A stretch of DNA of 39,585 nucleotides from Anabaena sp. CRKS33. GTDB taxonomy: Bacteria > Cyanobacteriota > Cyanobacteriia > Cyanobacteriales > Nostocaceae. The notes beneath the pieces were generated by a model that worked only from the letters and a program-made list of their open reading frames with translations, was not told the DNA's origin and made no database searches. Shown here piece after piece: positions 23,755-32,914 of this stretch. Location of the stretch: positions 1-39,585 of the forward strand of contig LJOT01000009.1 in assembly GCA_001672075.1 (NCBI GenBank), written 5' to 3'. The translations under genes and the position numbers were made by a program. The first letter of the stretch is position 1. Each line of letters opens with the position of its first letter.

Positions 23755-24315
23755 ATGGTTGCTAATTTTGATACAAGTTATATGAGTCCTTTAGAGTATT
23801 TGGAGTGGGAGGAACAGCAAGATATTAAATATGAATATATCAATGGTGAAGTTTTTGCTATGACTGGGGGAACTATTCCCCATACTACTATTGCTTTAAA
23901 TTTAGCTTCTGGGTTGAAAAATCATTTGCGTGGTGGTAATTGTCGTCCTTTTATGGCAGATGCTAAAGTGGGTATATCGGAAAATGGTCCATTTATTTAT
24001 CCTGATGTTGTTGTGAGTTGTCACCCTAAAGATAAAAAAGCTATTAAGTTTATTCAATTTCCTTGTTTAGTCGTTGAGGTGCTTTCTTCGACTACGGAAG
24101 CTTATGATAGGGGGGGTAAGTTTCAGTTATATAGACGGATTCCAACTTTGCAGGAATATGTTTTAATTAGTGCTGATAAGGTGGGTTTGGATTGTTTTCG
24201 GTTAAATGATAGGGGTTTATGGGAGTTACATCCTTTTGTTGAGGGTGATGATGTACATTTAGTTAGTGTTGATTTTACTTTTCCTCTCTCTCTGGTTTAT
24301 GAGGATGTTTTTTGA
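23755..24315 (+). CDS. Second Uma2-family nuclease-fold protein
   Basis: A 186-residue protein of the standard Uma2 type: MSPLEYLEWEEQQDIKYEYINGEVFAMTGG at the N-terminus (given here as LEYLEWEEQQDIKYEYINGE), FIYPDVVVSC with the catalytic-type Asp, and CLVVEVLSSTTEAYDRGGKF with the E-x-L-S-x-x-T core and following RGGKF. It has all expected acidic residues, so nuclease activity is possible. It is only distantly similar to its upstream neighbour, so this is not a recent duplication. The start has an AGGAGGT ribosome binding site. Uma2 genes also occur as solitary genes, so membership in the dnd-linked operon could be coincidental. Confidence 0.88.
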   Translation: MVANFDTSYMSPLEYLEWEEQQDIKYEYINGEVFAMTGGTIPHTTIALNLASGLKNHLRGGNCRPFMADAKVGISENGPFIYPDVVVSCHPKDKKAIKFIQFPCLVVEVLSSTTEAYDRGGKFQLYRRIPTLQEYVLISADKVGLDCFRLNDRGLWELHPFVEGDDVHLVSVDFTFPLSLVYEDVF

Positions 24316-24329
24316 TTCTTTGTTTCGCG

Positions 24330-24450
24330 CAAGTCATGAAAGAATGAACCACGAAGGAGCGAAGGACACGAAGGAAAGAGGGTTTCAGAGATATTTTGCG
24401 TAAGTATTATTGATTTTTTTCTCTCGCAGAGTCGCAGAGGCGCGGAGGGG
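24330..24450. repeat. Cluster of dispersed tail repeats
   Basis: TTTCGCGCAAGTCATGAAAG, GAACCACGAAGGAGCGAAGG and TCTCGCAGAGTCGCAGAGGC follow each other. All are variants of short repeats common after genes in Nostocales. They separate the second Uma2 gene from the next ORF at 24518. Confidence 0.6.
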
Positions 24451-24517
24451 AGGGTGATTGTGTGGTATTAGTAAGTTAGCGTTGGTTTATGATGTTTAGG
24501 GTGTAGATTTTATAATT

Positions 24518-24991
24518 ATGGCGGAAACTGGTAGAATCAGGGTTGCTAAGGATAAAGCTGATTTGGTGAAAAGTTTAACTTCTGCTGATGGGGGAACTGG
24601 TCCTTTTCAGACTTTCGCTGATGTGATTGTTTTTGCTGCTGCTTTGGGTGTAAAGTATAAAAAGCGTATTCCTTTGGGGGAAATTTCTAAACGTGAACCT
24701 GCTCCAATTAGGTTAGAAGTTTTTGCAGTATCTGGATATGATATTTTAATTAAATTAATTGCGCTTACAGAAACTCAAGATATTATTATTTTGTCTCCTC
24801 ATGAGGAAGAATACGAAAAACAACGTAATGGAATTTTTGAAGAATACGCTAATGGTGGTTTAGAACTTTTAGTATCTGAACTTAGAGGTGCAATTGACTA
24901 TACGGATAGAATTGCTATGTATTTGAAGTATGAAAAAACAAATAATGGAGAAGAAGACGAGGAATTTAATCTAACTAAATTCCTGTCTTAA
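24518..24991 (+). CDS. DNA phosphorothioation-associated protein 4 homologue
   Basis: A 157-residue protein that matches in my memory the small family annotated as DNA phosphorothioation-associated protein 4: RIRVAKDKADLVKSLT, FADVIVFAAALGVKYKKRIP, and an acidic C-terminus (NGEEDEEFNL). It is largely helical, without enzyme motifs. The family occurs next to dnd genes, and DndE-like weak resemblance (short, helical, DNA-modification-linked) can be imagined but not proved. It is the last gene of the rightward module and converges on the DGQHR gene at 25055. It may work with the SMC ATPase three genes upstream. Confidence 0.75.
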   Translation: MAETGRIRVAKDKADLVKSLTSADGGTGPFQTFADVIVFAAALGVKYKKRIPLGEISKREPAPIRLEVFAVSGYDILIKLIALTETQDIIILSPHEEEYEKQRNGIFEEYANGGLELLVSELRGAIDYTDRIAMYLKYEKTNNGEEDEEFNLTKFLS

Positions 24992-25054
24992 ACTAAGTTA
25001 TTTTTTTTACATTTGCTTGATGTAGCGTAAATTTTGTAGTTAGATGATCCTATC

Positions 25055-27040
25055 CTATTCAGAATCTTCCTCTTCGTTAGATAATTGTCTTTCTGAAGAC
25101 TGACTATAGAACTCAGGTAATCCAGCAGCAAGTATAGCAGAAAACCTATCACGTACCATATCTCTTTTTCGCTCATCACTCATTTGTTCATGCTCTTTAC
25201 CATAAAAGGCGTTTGTATCAAAGCCTTTGTATAGTCCTTGATAAACAGCATTACAGTTAGGCCAATGAGCTTTATTTGTATCTGCACTAAAGAATTTTAG
25301 TAGCTTTCGTTTAGATAAGACTGGATCACCATTAGCAATATCTATCTGAATTTTACGTGTTCCAAAATACCACAAACACAATAAATAAAATATTCTATCC
25401 TCAACTGTTTTTGCAACCTTAATTTTGTCACTATTTTGGTTTGTAGCGATAAATGTCCATAAGCCAAAAGGATAATTAGTTAACTTTGCATCTACCTTAA
25501 GAATCCCTTCTTCATATAATCTATCAAGAAAACTTAGAACATCATTTATATTTCCTAAGTTTTTATTTTGTCCCTTATACTCAAATTCTACTAATCTTCC
25601 TAACCTAACCATAGCTTTCTGGAATATCGCTTTGAAAGCCCATTGACTTTCCTTCATGCTATTAATAGCAGTTTGATGACTTAAGATTTCTCGATTGTGC
25701 CAGTCACTATCCTTAGCAATTTCCTGTTGTTTAATATTTGCTTTATGTTTGTTGGTTTGAGCTTGAAACTTGCCAAAAGTACCCTCAATTAAGTTATGCT
25801 CACGAGCATATTGAAGTAAATTACGATATGGCTTAAACTCAAGTAAAAGCTTAAGTAACCAAGGACGAAAATTAACTTTAAAGCCGTTGACTGCTGATTC
25901 AAGATATTTTTCTGGCAACCGTGAAAAAGGTGCATCAGCTTCTCCATCCTCATCACAATAATCTTCTACATAGTATTTATAAAGAGAACGACCTTCATGC
26001 TGAACTTCCTGTTCTCCTATACCGAGGGAAGAATTAATGCTATCAATAAATTCCTTAACTTGCTTCGTCTCCATTGGATCACGTGGTGGTTTGAGATTTA
26101 GCGTTGCCGAAACTAACAAATCTAAGTGAACTAAGGAATTGAGGTAGTAAGATGTATCAAATTTGTGAGAGTCATCTTGCCAACGCACTTGAGATAGAGG
26201 AAGTCGATCTTGAGAATCTTGAGATGTTCTCTCAGTTACCAATGTTCTTACACATTGTGCATTGATACTCTTATCATCTAAAATGAGTTCTCTAGCCTTA
26301 TCAACAGTCTTGGCATTCTTGTTTAAATCAGTGAATAGTTCACGAGCAATTCCCCGAATCGAGTGGTCAGATTCACTTTGAATATTCTGGAAACCAGCAC
26401 TTGGATCAAGCAACACGAATAAGACGGGAATTTTAGTTTGTTGCTCAATGCTCTTAAGTATACCACCACGGAACTTCGGATCTTCACGGAAAGTACGGAG
26501 CGCCCAAAGCCGATGTTGTCCATCTACAGCTACAGCAAGTACACGATCTTCATCCCAACGAAGTCGCGCTGAAAGTCCAGCAGAAACGAATTGGACACCA
26601 CCAAAGTTAGCTTGTGGGTGATTATTCCATTGTGCATCATCAAGATCGGTACTATCCCAAGGAATTGGTGGTGAATCAAGATTTTTGGAATTATCAAAGG
26701 AATCCTGAATTTTACCATCTGCCCCTTTTGGCATTAGTACGATGGTAATAGCATTAAAAAATTTGAGCTTTTTGGGATCAAGAAGATATCCTTTAACGAT
26801 ATCGTCTTCGACTCTCTTTTCATCAATTTCTCGCTGAAATAGTTCTTTAAGTGACCATTTTGTGTCTAGTGATGCTGGAATCTGTTCAGCGATCTTAAGT
26901 TCATCAATTGCTCGGTTAATTTCAAAGAGTGATAAAAAGTAGGGAAGAGCTATTCCTTCGGATAAAGTGTAAGTTCCAGTTAATCCGTAGAGTGGTTTGT
27001 TATATCTTGCTTTGCTTTCGTTGTTTGAGATAATAAACAT
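25055..27040 (-). CDS. Large DGQHR-domain protein (phosphorothioation-associated)
   Basis: A 661-residue protein carrying the DGQHR motif at 173-177 (VAVDGQHRLWALRTF), preceded by FGGVQFVSAGLSARLRW and followed by KIPVLFVLL and ELFTDLNKNAKTVDKAREL, a layout shared by the DndB/DGQHR superfamily. DndB is the regulator of dnd genes in other bacteria; large DGQHR proteins also occur as accessory members of Dnd islands. The extended C-terminal half (about 330-661) has no motif I recognise. It lies downstream of the DndB-like gene (170 bases between) on the same strand and could be in one transcript or have its own promoter near 27060-27170. Confidence 0.82.
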   Translation of the reverse strand: MFIISNNESKARYNKPLYGLTGTYTLSEGIALPYFLSLFEINRAIDELKIAEQIPASLDTKWSLKELFQREIDEKRVEDDIVKGYLLDPKKLKFFNAITIVLMPKGADGKIQDSFDNSKNLDSPPIPWDSTDLDDAQWNNHPQANFGGVQFVSAGLSARLRWDEDRVLAVAVDGQHRLWALRTFREDPKFRGGILKSIEQQTKIPVLFVLLDPSAGFQNIQSESDHSIRGIARELFTDLNKNAKTVDKARELILDDKSINAQCVRTLVTERTSQDSQDRLPLSQVRWQDDSHKFDTSYYLNSLVHLDLLVSATLNLKPPRDPMETKQVKEFIDSINSSLGIGEQEVQHEGRSLYKYYVEDYCDEDGEADAPFSRLPEKYLESAVNGFKVNFRPWLLKLLLEFKPYRNLLQYAREHNLIEGTFGKFQAQTNKHKANIKQQEIAKDSDWHNREILSHQTAINSMKESQWAFKAIFQKAMVRLGRLVEFEYKGQNKNLGNINDVLSFLDRLYEEGILKVDAKLTNYPFGLWTFIATNQNSDKIKVAKTVEDRIFYLLCLWYFGTRKIQIDIANGDPVLSKRKLLKFFSADTNKAHWPNCNAVYQGLYKGFDTNAFYGKEHEQMSDERKRDMVRDRFSAILAAGLPEFYSQSSERQLSNEEEDSE

Positions 27041-27060
27041 TTAGTTTCACCTGTGTCTGA

Positions 27061-27082
27061 TAGTAAATGATTAGTAAATGAT
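27061..27082. repeat. Tandem 11-bp repeat before the DGQHR gene
   Basis: TAGTAAATGAT occurs twice in immediate tandem, 20-42 bases upstream of the DGQHR start codon. Its place between promoter region and gene suggests a regulatory role, such as a binding site, but it could be chance in AT-rich DNA. Confidence 0.45.
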
Positions 27083-27210
27083 AGAGAAAATAACCTAAGC
27101 TGCTATGTAGCACTTTTGCTATACAGCTATGCCACAGAATATATTTTCTTTATACATATACGTATCATGGTAACATGACTTGTTTTCTAAATGCAAATAT
27201 GTATTCGCAC

Positions 27211-28809
27211 TTAAATGACAGATGGAAGTCCTACATCTTGCGGTTTGACAAACTTACCATCAAAACCTATAGTTTGTTCTTCTATGGTCCTAGCATTGGC
27301 TAAAGCCTTACGTAAAGCAGTAACTTCTATTTTTTCGGTCATTCCTCCCAAAATATAAATCAATAACTTCACAGCTAAATCTTTTCCTACTACTTGTACC
27401 CGCTTTTTATTCGGATCATATAAAACCCCATACCATAAAGATTGAGGATATTCCATACCACTAAAACCTCCTTGACGGTCAAATTTTTCTAACTTCTTAA
27501 AAATATCCGTCAAAGCAAAACCTTTTTTAAATACCAAATTTCCCAAAGCTTGTGCTAAAGCAATTTGAGAAACTGGACGAAATAACATATTCCCCTCACC
27601 TCCGTCTTTTTCAAAATGGAAGCGACGTAAAACTGTTGTTTCTTCATGTTCCAATATTTTATAACTGGGAAGATCAGCTAAATGATCAAAAAGTAATCTA
27701 AAATCTGCAATTCCTTCCTGAATTTCTTCATTTTCTGGACGCATGGGAATTAACCCTTTTTCCAAAGGTTTCCAGTGAGGGAACTTTTGCCCCAAATATC
27801 TTTCAGACATATCTTGTAGGGCTTGCAAGGTGGTTAAAACCGTAGAATTAGCGGCTACGGTGGCACTATTCCAATTAACACGGGAATTGCGATTTGGCTT
27901 CTGTTCTAAAAGTGGATGTGTAACGGCAATTTTTCGCGCTACAATGGCAAAACCATCATCTTCATTTAATTGTGCTAATTGACCTTTACTTAAAGGTGCA
28001 GCCATCAAATTGACATGAACAAAAATTGATCTGATTCGTCGTTTTGCTTCTGTATGAGTTTCTCCAGTATTCACCGCACAAATAAATTCAATACCAATTT
28101 TTTCTTTAGATAAACTTTGTAAATAAGCAGGTTCTACTTGATATTTATCAATCAAATCAGATAAAGTAATAAAACTTTCATCAGCAGTTTTATCTTTTTT
28201 ATAACGTTGGAGTTTACCAGATTTAATTAATTCCATTAAACCCTGTACACCCATTAATCTATGTTGACCATCTAAAGCATAAATTGTCACATTTTCTTCA
28301 GAAATATTCAGTAAACCGACTTTACCATCTTTATCTAAGGGTATAAAATCAGTAGTCGCTTTTTTAGCCCGTCCTTGACTATCCCACTCTGCTGCTTTGG
28401 GGTTATCTACCCAAGGTTGATTAATTACCACCAAAACAGCCGGAAATTTATGGTTTTTTCTCGCTGCTAAATACTGTACTAACGGTGCTTGACGCGACCA
28501 ATCAACAGGTCGTTGTTGAATTTCATCAATGCTATCAGCATCAATTTCGATATTTTCCGTGTCTGGGTTGTACTTTTTTTGCAGAAGGGGTAAACCTGAC
28601 GCAAAATGTACCCGTCCTGCGAACCATTCCAAGGTGACAGAACTTACATAAGCCTCGATACCACCCATTTCGGTTTTTTGGACAAGAATTTGGTCTTTTT
28701 TCTCTAAAAACCGGTCTAGCAGTAAAGCTAATACCTGTTTATCGTTATTTTCCCGTTCTAAATACTCATTAGCGAGTTGATTATTTAGTGTGTTTGTACT
28801 ATCATTCAT
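27211..28809 (-). CDS. dndB: DndB-like DGQHR-domain regulator
   Basis: A 532-residue protein with DGQHR at 180-184 (VTIYALDGQHRLMGVQGL), preceded by WFAGRVHFASGLPLLQ and followed by IFVHVNLMAAPLSKGQLAQL, the DndB/DPT superfamily pattern. It diverges from dndC, the usual place of the dnd regulator, and DndB proteins elsewhere repress the dnd operon. It is longer than the classic DndB of about 360 residues, with an N-terminal extension of about 50 residues and a longer C-terminal part, so the symbol is used by position and motif. Its promoter lies in the 183-base region shared with dndC, which holds a palindrome at 28849. Confidence 0.72.
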   Translation of the reverse strand: MNDSTNTLNNQLANEYLERENNDKQVLALLLDRFLEKKDQILVQKTEMGGIEAYVSSVTLEWFAGRVHFASGLPLLQKKYNPDTENIEIDADSIDEIQQRPVDWSRQAPLVQYLAARKNHKFPAVLVVINQPWVDNPKAAEWDSQGRAKKATTDFIPLDKDGKVGLLNISEENVTIYALDGQHRLMGVQGLMELIKSGKLQRYKKDKTADESFITLSDLIDKYQVEPAYLQSLSKEKIGIEFICAVNTGETHTEAKRRIRSIFVHVNLMAAPLSKGQLAQLNEDDGFAIVARKIAVTHPLLEQKPNRNSRVNWNSATVAANSTVLTTLQALQDMSERYLGQKFPHWKPLEKGLIPMRPENEEIQEGIADFRLLFDHLADLPSYKILEHEETTVLRRFHFEKDGGEGNMLFRPVSQIALAQALGNLVFKKGFALTDIFKKLEKFDRQGGFSGMEYPQSLWYGVLYDPNKKRVQVVGKDLAVKLLIYILGGMTEKIEVTALRKALANARTIEEQTIGFDGKFVKPQDVGLPSVI

Positions 28810-28848
28810 ATTAATTTTTAAAAACTTATTGACTAATTGTTGCTTTAT

Positions 28849-28866
28849 TATCCAAAAAAATGGATA
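28849..28866. promoter_or_regulatory. Candidate operator in the dndB-dndC divergent region
   Basis: TATCCA, six A residues and TGGATA form a perfect 18-bp inverted repeat about 40 bases upstream of the dndB-like start. It is not the TACG-N10-CGTA site that I recall for DndB in enterobacteria. An operator role is inferred from symmetry and position. Confidence 0.4.
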
Positions 28867-28895
28867 CTAATGATGTGATTTTTAAAAATATTATG

Positions 28896-28924
28896 TTGTA
28901 CTCATAGATATGTTTATATATATA
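28896..28924 (+). promoter_or_regulatory. Candidate dndC promoter
   Basis: TTGTAC, a 17-base spacer and TATATA lie about 70 bases upstream of the dndC ATG, giving a leader of about 60 bases with an AGTAGGGG ribosome binding site. Confidence 0.4.
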
Positions 28925-28992
28925 CTAAGTAATTCCATTTTGCTACAGGGAAGTATTGATTTTAGGTTCATGTATCTACAAGTAGGGGAAAA

Positions 28993-30618
28993 ATGACTTA
29001 TTCACAACAGCCAGAAAATAAAAATCAGCAAAATCGTACTGTACCCGAGTTAGTGGAGTATATCCAAGCTTTGACTACAGAAATTCAAGAATTGTATTGT
29101 TTAGATGAGATACCTTGGGTGGTAGGCTATTCTGGTGGAAAAGACAGCACTGCTACTTTACAGCTTATTTGGAATGCAATTTCTGGACTCCCACCGGAAA
29201 AAAGAACTAAACCAATTCATGTAATTACGACAGATACAGGAGTAGAAAATCCCTATGTTTCTGCTTGGGTGCGTAGTTCTCATAAGCATATACAATTAGC
29301 CGCTAAAGAGCAGAAAATGCCAATGCAACCTCATGTATTAGAACCAGAGATTGTAGATACATACTGGGTAGGTCTAATTGGCAAAGGTTATCCAGCACCC
29401 CGTCAAAAGTTTCGTTGGTGTACCGGACGTTTGAAAATCAATCCATCTAATCGTTTTATTCGTGATGTTGTTAGAAGTAGCGGTGAAGCTATTGTAATCT
29501 TAGGTATTCGCAAAGCAGAAAGTCCTCGTCGTGCTGCTACAATGAAAAAATACGAAGCAAGACGATTACGCGAACATCTTAGTCCTAATGCAAGCTTACC
29601 TAATTCACTCGTTTATAGTCCTATTGAAGATTGGCGTACAGATGAAGTCTGGCTATATTTAATGCAATGGGAAAATCCTTGGGGACATAGTAATAAAGAC
29701 CTATTTACTATGTATAGGGAATCAACAGCAGATAATGAATGTCCTTTAGTTGTTGATACTTCTACTCCTAGTTGTGGTAGTTCTCGCTTTGGCTGCTGGG
29801 TTTGCACACTTGTTGAACGTGATAAATCTTTGAATGCAATGATTCAAAATAATGACGAAAAAGAATGGATGCAACCAATAGTTGATTTTCGTCGAGAATT
29901 AGATATTGAAAATGACCGCGAAAAAAGAGATTTTCGCCGTTTACGGGGAGAAGTTCAATTATTTGAGCGTAATGTAGACGGTGGAACATCTATTGAACCT
30001 ATACCTGGACCATATACAAAATATTGGCGAGAATATTGGTTAAGAAAATTATTAACAGCGCAAAAAGAAATGCGTCAAAACGCGCCGGAAAATATGCGGG
30101 ATATTACCCTGATTTCTCAAGCTGAATTAAGTGAAATTCGCCGAATCTGGTTAGAAGAAAAACACGAATTTGATGATAGTGTCCCCCGAATATATGAAGA
30201 AGTAACAGGAGAAGTATTTAAAGATCCCCGTCCTGGTGCAGATCAAAGTATACTTGGTAGTGATGAATGGGGAGTATTAGAAGAAATTTGTGAAGGTGAC
30301 GGAATGCACTTAGAATTAATGGCCAGACTATTAGACACAGAAAGACAATTTAAGAAAAAAACTCGCCGTGTGGGTATTTACGAAAGCCTAGAAAAATGCT
30401 TTGATACAAGTTCCCGTTCTCCAGAAGTAGCCATTAGAAATGCCCATTTAAAAAGAGATTTACGACAAGCAGCATTAGAAGGTGATGTTGCTACAGTGCG
30501 GGAAAAAGTCAAACAATTAACATTAGGAGATACCTCCGAAAAACAAGAGAGTAAACCACAAACTTGGGCTAACTTCAAATATGCACAAAAGAACCCAGAT
30601 AATAGCCCAGACCAATAG
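28993..30618 (+). CDS. dndC: DNA phosphorothioation sulfurtransferase DndC
   Basis: A 541-residue PAPS-reductase-fold ATP pyrophosphatase. The PP-loop is SGGKDS (47-52), and the adenylating domain includes ITTDTGVENP and CTGRLKINP (C143). A cysteine set C250, C261, C268, C271 (ECPLVV, SCGSSRFGCWVC) should hold the 4Fe-4S cluster. DndC is thought to activate the DNA phosphate by adenylation before sulfur insertion, receiving sulfur mobilised by DndA or IscS. No dndA is in the window, so a housekeeping cysteine desulfurase is likely used. The gene begins the dndCDE transcript, divergent from the DndB-like regulator. Confidence 0.95.
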   Translation: MTYSQQPENKNQQNRTVPELVEYIQALTTEIQELYCLDEIPWVVGYSGGKDSTATLQLIWNAISGLPPEKRTKPIHVITTDTGVENPYVSAWVRSSHKHIQLAAKEQKMPMQPHVLEPEIVDTYWVGLIGKGYPAPRQKFRWCTGRLKINPSNRFIRDVVRSSGEAIVILGIRKAESPRRAATMKKYEARRLREHLSPNASLPNSLVYSPIEDWRTDEVWLYLMQWENPWGHSNKDLFTMYRESTADNECPLVVDTSTPSCGSSRFGCWVCTLVERDKSLNAMIQNNDEKEWMQPIVDFRRELDIENDREKRDFRRLRGEVQLFERNVDGGTSIEPIPGPYTKYWREYWLRKLLTAQKEMRQNAPENMRDITLISQAELSEIRRIWLEEKHEFDDSVPRIYEEVTGEVFKDPRPGADQSILGSDEWGVLEEICEGDGMHLELMARLLDTERQFKKKTRRVGIYESLEKCFDTSSRSPEVAIRNAHLKRDLRQAALEGDVATVREKVKQLTLGDTSEKQESKPQTWANFKYAQKNPDNSPDQ

Positions 30619-30839
30619 AATACTTCCTTCCCAGGGTAAGAATAACCTCTTCTTTCTTTTTCCTTTTTTCTTCGCGTTCTTCGCTCCTATCCCTTCGGGA
30701 CGCTCTGCGAACGTGGTTCATTTAATCCATATTCTTCAGTGGGAAGAAAGTAATATATTTAACCTTCCCATAGTCATCCGATAGATAACAATATCAATCT
30801 CAAATCCCAAATCTAAAATCCAAAATCTAAAATTGTATC
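30619..30839. repeat. dndC-dndD spacer with dispersed repeats
   Basis: The spacer holds TCCCTTCGGGACGCTCTGCG at 30690-30709, a hairpin-forming dispersed repeat, and an A-rich stretch of AATCCCAAATCTAAAATCCA type directly before dndD. A spacer this long is unusual in dnd operons, where genes often nearly overlap. Confidence 0.6.
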
Positions 30840-32828
30840 ATGATCTTTCTAGAATTAGTTCTGCAAAACTTCGGTCCTTATGCTGGTAAACAAATCATCA
30901 ACCTTAACCCCCAAATTGATGAAGATAACGCCCGCCCCATTATCCTTTTAGGCGGAATGAATGGTGGCGGAAAAACTACCTTAATAGATGCCATTCGTCT
31001 CGCATTATATGGACAACGCGCCCAATGTTCAACTAGAGGAAATCTGAGTTATAGTGATTTTTTAACCCAATGTGTCAACAGTAAAGCTAACCCCACGGAA
31101 AAAACCAGAATTGAATTAGTTTTTGAACATATTGAAGAAGATAAACCCATACAATATCGGGTTGTACGGACTTGGGAAAAAAATCCGAAAGACGGTAAAG
31201 ACCATTTAGGTATTTTAGGAGATGATGAAACTTGGCCAATTGATTCTTTAGTTAATATTTGGGATGAATATATAGAAAATATCCTACCTTTAGGTATTTC
31301 TAATTTATTTCTCTTTGACGGTGAACAAGTTAAAGAACTTGCAGAACAGGAAATACCGCCCCCCATAGTTGTTGATGCAATTAATGGACTTTTGGGTTTA
31401 GAATTAGCAGATAAATTAGCAATTGATTTAGAGATTTTAGTGAATCGCAAAAAACGAGAATTTGCAGATAATAAAGATTTAGGTAAATTAGAAGAAATTG
31501 AGACTAAACTTCATGAAAAACAGCAAGAATATGAAAATAATAAGCAAAGACTAGCAACTGTTAATATAAAAGTTGCAGAATTAGAAAAAATTCAGGAAGA
31601 AGCTTTAGATAAATTTGTGAATGAAGGTGGTAAAATTGCTGCTGAACGTAGTCAATTAGAACAACAAAGAGAAGAGAAAATCAAACTTGCTAATAATGTC
31701 CGTGAGTCGTTATGTGAATTAGCTGGTGATGTTTTACCTTTAGCGTTAATTAGTCCTTTATTATCTCAAGTTCAAAGACAAGGAGAAAAAGAATTGAAAA
31801 CTCAACAAATTCAATTAGCTAAAGATGTCTTAATTGCGAGAGATGAAAGATTAATTAATTGGCTAAAACAATTAAATCTAGAAAATACTAATATTAGTAA
31901 TATTCAATCTTTTTTAGCTGAGGATATCAATAATTTATATAGCAATAACTTATCCACAGAAAATACCTGGTTAAATGCAGATGAAGAAAGTTTAAGTTTA
32001 GTTGACAATATAACCTATCGGTTGCAAATTGGTCAAAATACAGCCCAAAAGCAATTAGATGAATTAACTAATTATGAAGAAGAAATACTCACCATAGAAA
32101 GACAAATACAAACAGCCGCCGCACCAGAGGAATATATGAAATTACAAAAAGCAGTCAAGGAGGCACAAACTGGATTTAATCAAATTAGATATCAAGCAGA
32201 AATGATGAATCAAAAACTGATAGAATTAGAAACAGAAACCAAAAAATTGAGACAAGAACTAAATGAATATACAGTAGAAAATCTCAAATATCAAAATAGT
32301 GAACATATTATTAATTCTGCGGTAAAAGTGCAACAAACATTAAAAGTATTTCGAGAAAGATTAACCTTGAAAAAATTGAATAAATTAGAAGAAGAAGTAA
32401 AAAACTGTTTTCTATATTTATTACATAAATCAGACCTAGTACATCGCATAGCTATAGACAGTAAAACCTTCGGCTTATCATTATATGATTACCATGGAAA
32501 ACCAGTTCCCAAACATCGGCTTTCAGCAGGAGAAAAACAACTATTAGCGATCGCATTTTTGTGGGGATTAGCTAAAGTATCAGGAAGACGTTTACCCATA
32601 GCCATAGACACCCCCTTAGGAAGACTAGACTCCTCCCACCGTAACAACCTAGTAGAAAGATACTTTCCCTCAGCCAGTCATCAAGTAATTCTCCTTTCCA
32701 CCGACACCGAAATCGCTAAAAAAGAATATCAAAACCTCCAAGAAACCGAAGCCATAGCCCGTGAATACCTACTCCAATATAACTCCAAAAAACGAGAAAC
32801 CACAATCAAACCCGGTTATTTTTGGTAA
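30840..32828 (+). CDS. dndD: DNA phosphorothioation ATPase DndD
   Basis: A 662-residue SMC-like ATPase. GGMNGGGKTT (38-47) is the Walker A, followed by the DndD-typical IDAIRLALYGQRA. SNLFLFDGEQVKELAEQ is the family phrase after the first ATPase lobe. A long coiled coil follows without a cysteine hook, then the ABC signature LSAGEKQLLAIAFLWGLAKV and Walker B IAIDTPLGRLDSSHR. DndD has ATPase activity and is thought to nick or remodel DNA during sulfur incorporation together with DndC and DndE. The alternative SMC gene at 20974 is clearly different (C-x-C hinge, other signature). Confidence 0.93.
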   Translation: MIFLELVLQNFGPYAGKQIINLNPQIDEDNARPIILLGGMNGGGKTTLIDAIRLALYGQRAQCSTRGNLSYSDFLTQCVNSKANPTEKTRIELVFEHIEEDKPIQYRVVRTWEKNPKDGKDHLGILGDDETWPIDSLVNIWDEYIENILPLGISNLFLFDGEQVKELAEQEIPPPIVVDAINGLLGLELADKLAIDLEILVNRKKREFADNKDLGKLEEIETKLHEKQQEYENNKQRLATVNIKVAELEKIQEEALDKFVNEGGKIAAERSQLEQQREEKIKLANNVRESLCELAGDVLPLALISPLLSQVQRQGEKELKTQQIQLAKDVLIARDERLINWLKQLNLENTNISNIQSFLAEDINNLYSNNLSTENTWLNADEESLSLVDNITYRLQIGQNTAQKQLDELTNYEEEILTIERQIQTAAAPEEYMKLQKAVKEAQTGFNQIRYQAEMMNQKLIELETETKKLRQELNEYTVENLKYQNSEHIINSAVKVQQTLKVFRERLTLKKLNKLEEEVKNCFLYLLHKSDLVHRIAIDSKTFGLSLYDYHGKPVPKHRLSAGEKQLLAIAFLWGLAKVSGRRLPIAIDTPLGRLDSSHRNNLVERYFPSASHQVILLSTDTEIAKKEYQNLQETEAIAREYLLQYNSKKRETTIKPGYFW

Positions 32829-32845
32829 ACTCCAACTCCTCTTAA

Positions 32846-32887
32846 TTTCTTCCTTTGCGTCTTTGCTCCTTAGCGCCTTTGCGCGAA
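32846..32887. repeat. Dispersed tail repeat between dndD and dndE
   Basis: CTTCCTTTGCGTCTTTGCTC then CTTAGCGCCTTTGCGCGAAA, the classic cyanobacterial GCGTCTTTGC/GCGCCTTTGC repeat. It forms most of the 86-base spacer before dndE. Confidence 0.7.
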
Positions 32888-32914
32888 ACTCAATTCATAT
32901 TTTTTACCAAAATC

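Noticed and set aside
20974-24991. Left module as a DndFGH restriction complex
   Set aside because: Only the ATPase type could be compared; protein sizes and motifs do not match DndF, DndG or DndH as I know them.
28810-28992. Enterobacterial DndB operator TACG-N10-CGTA
   Set aside because: No match in the dndB-dndC region, nor in the gap upstream of the large DGQHR gene (only a TACGTA there).
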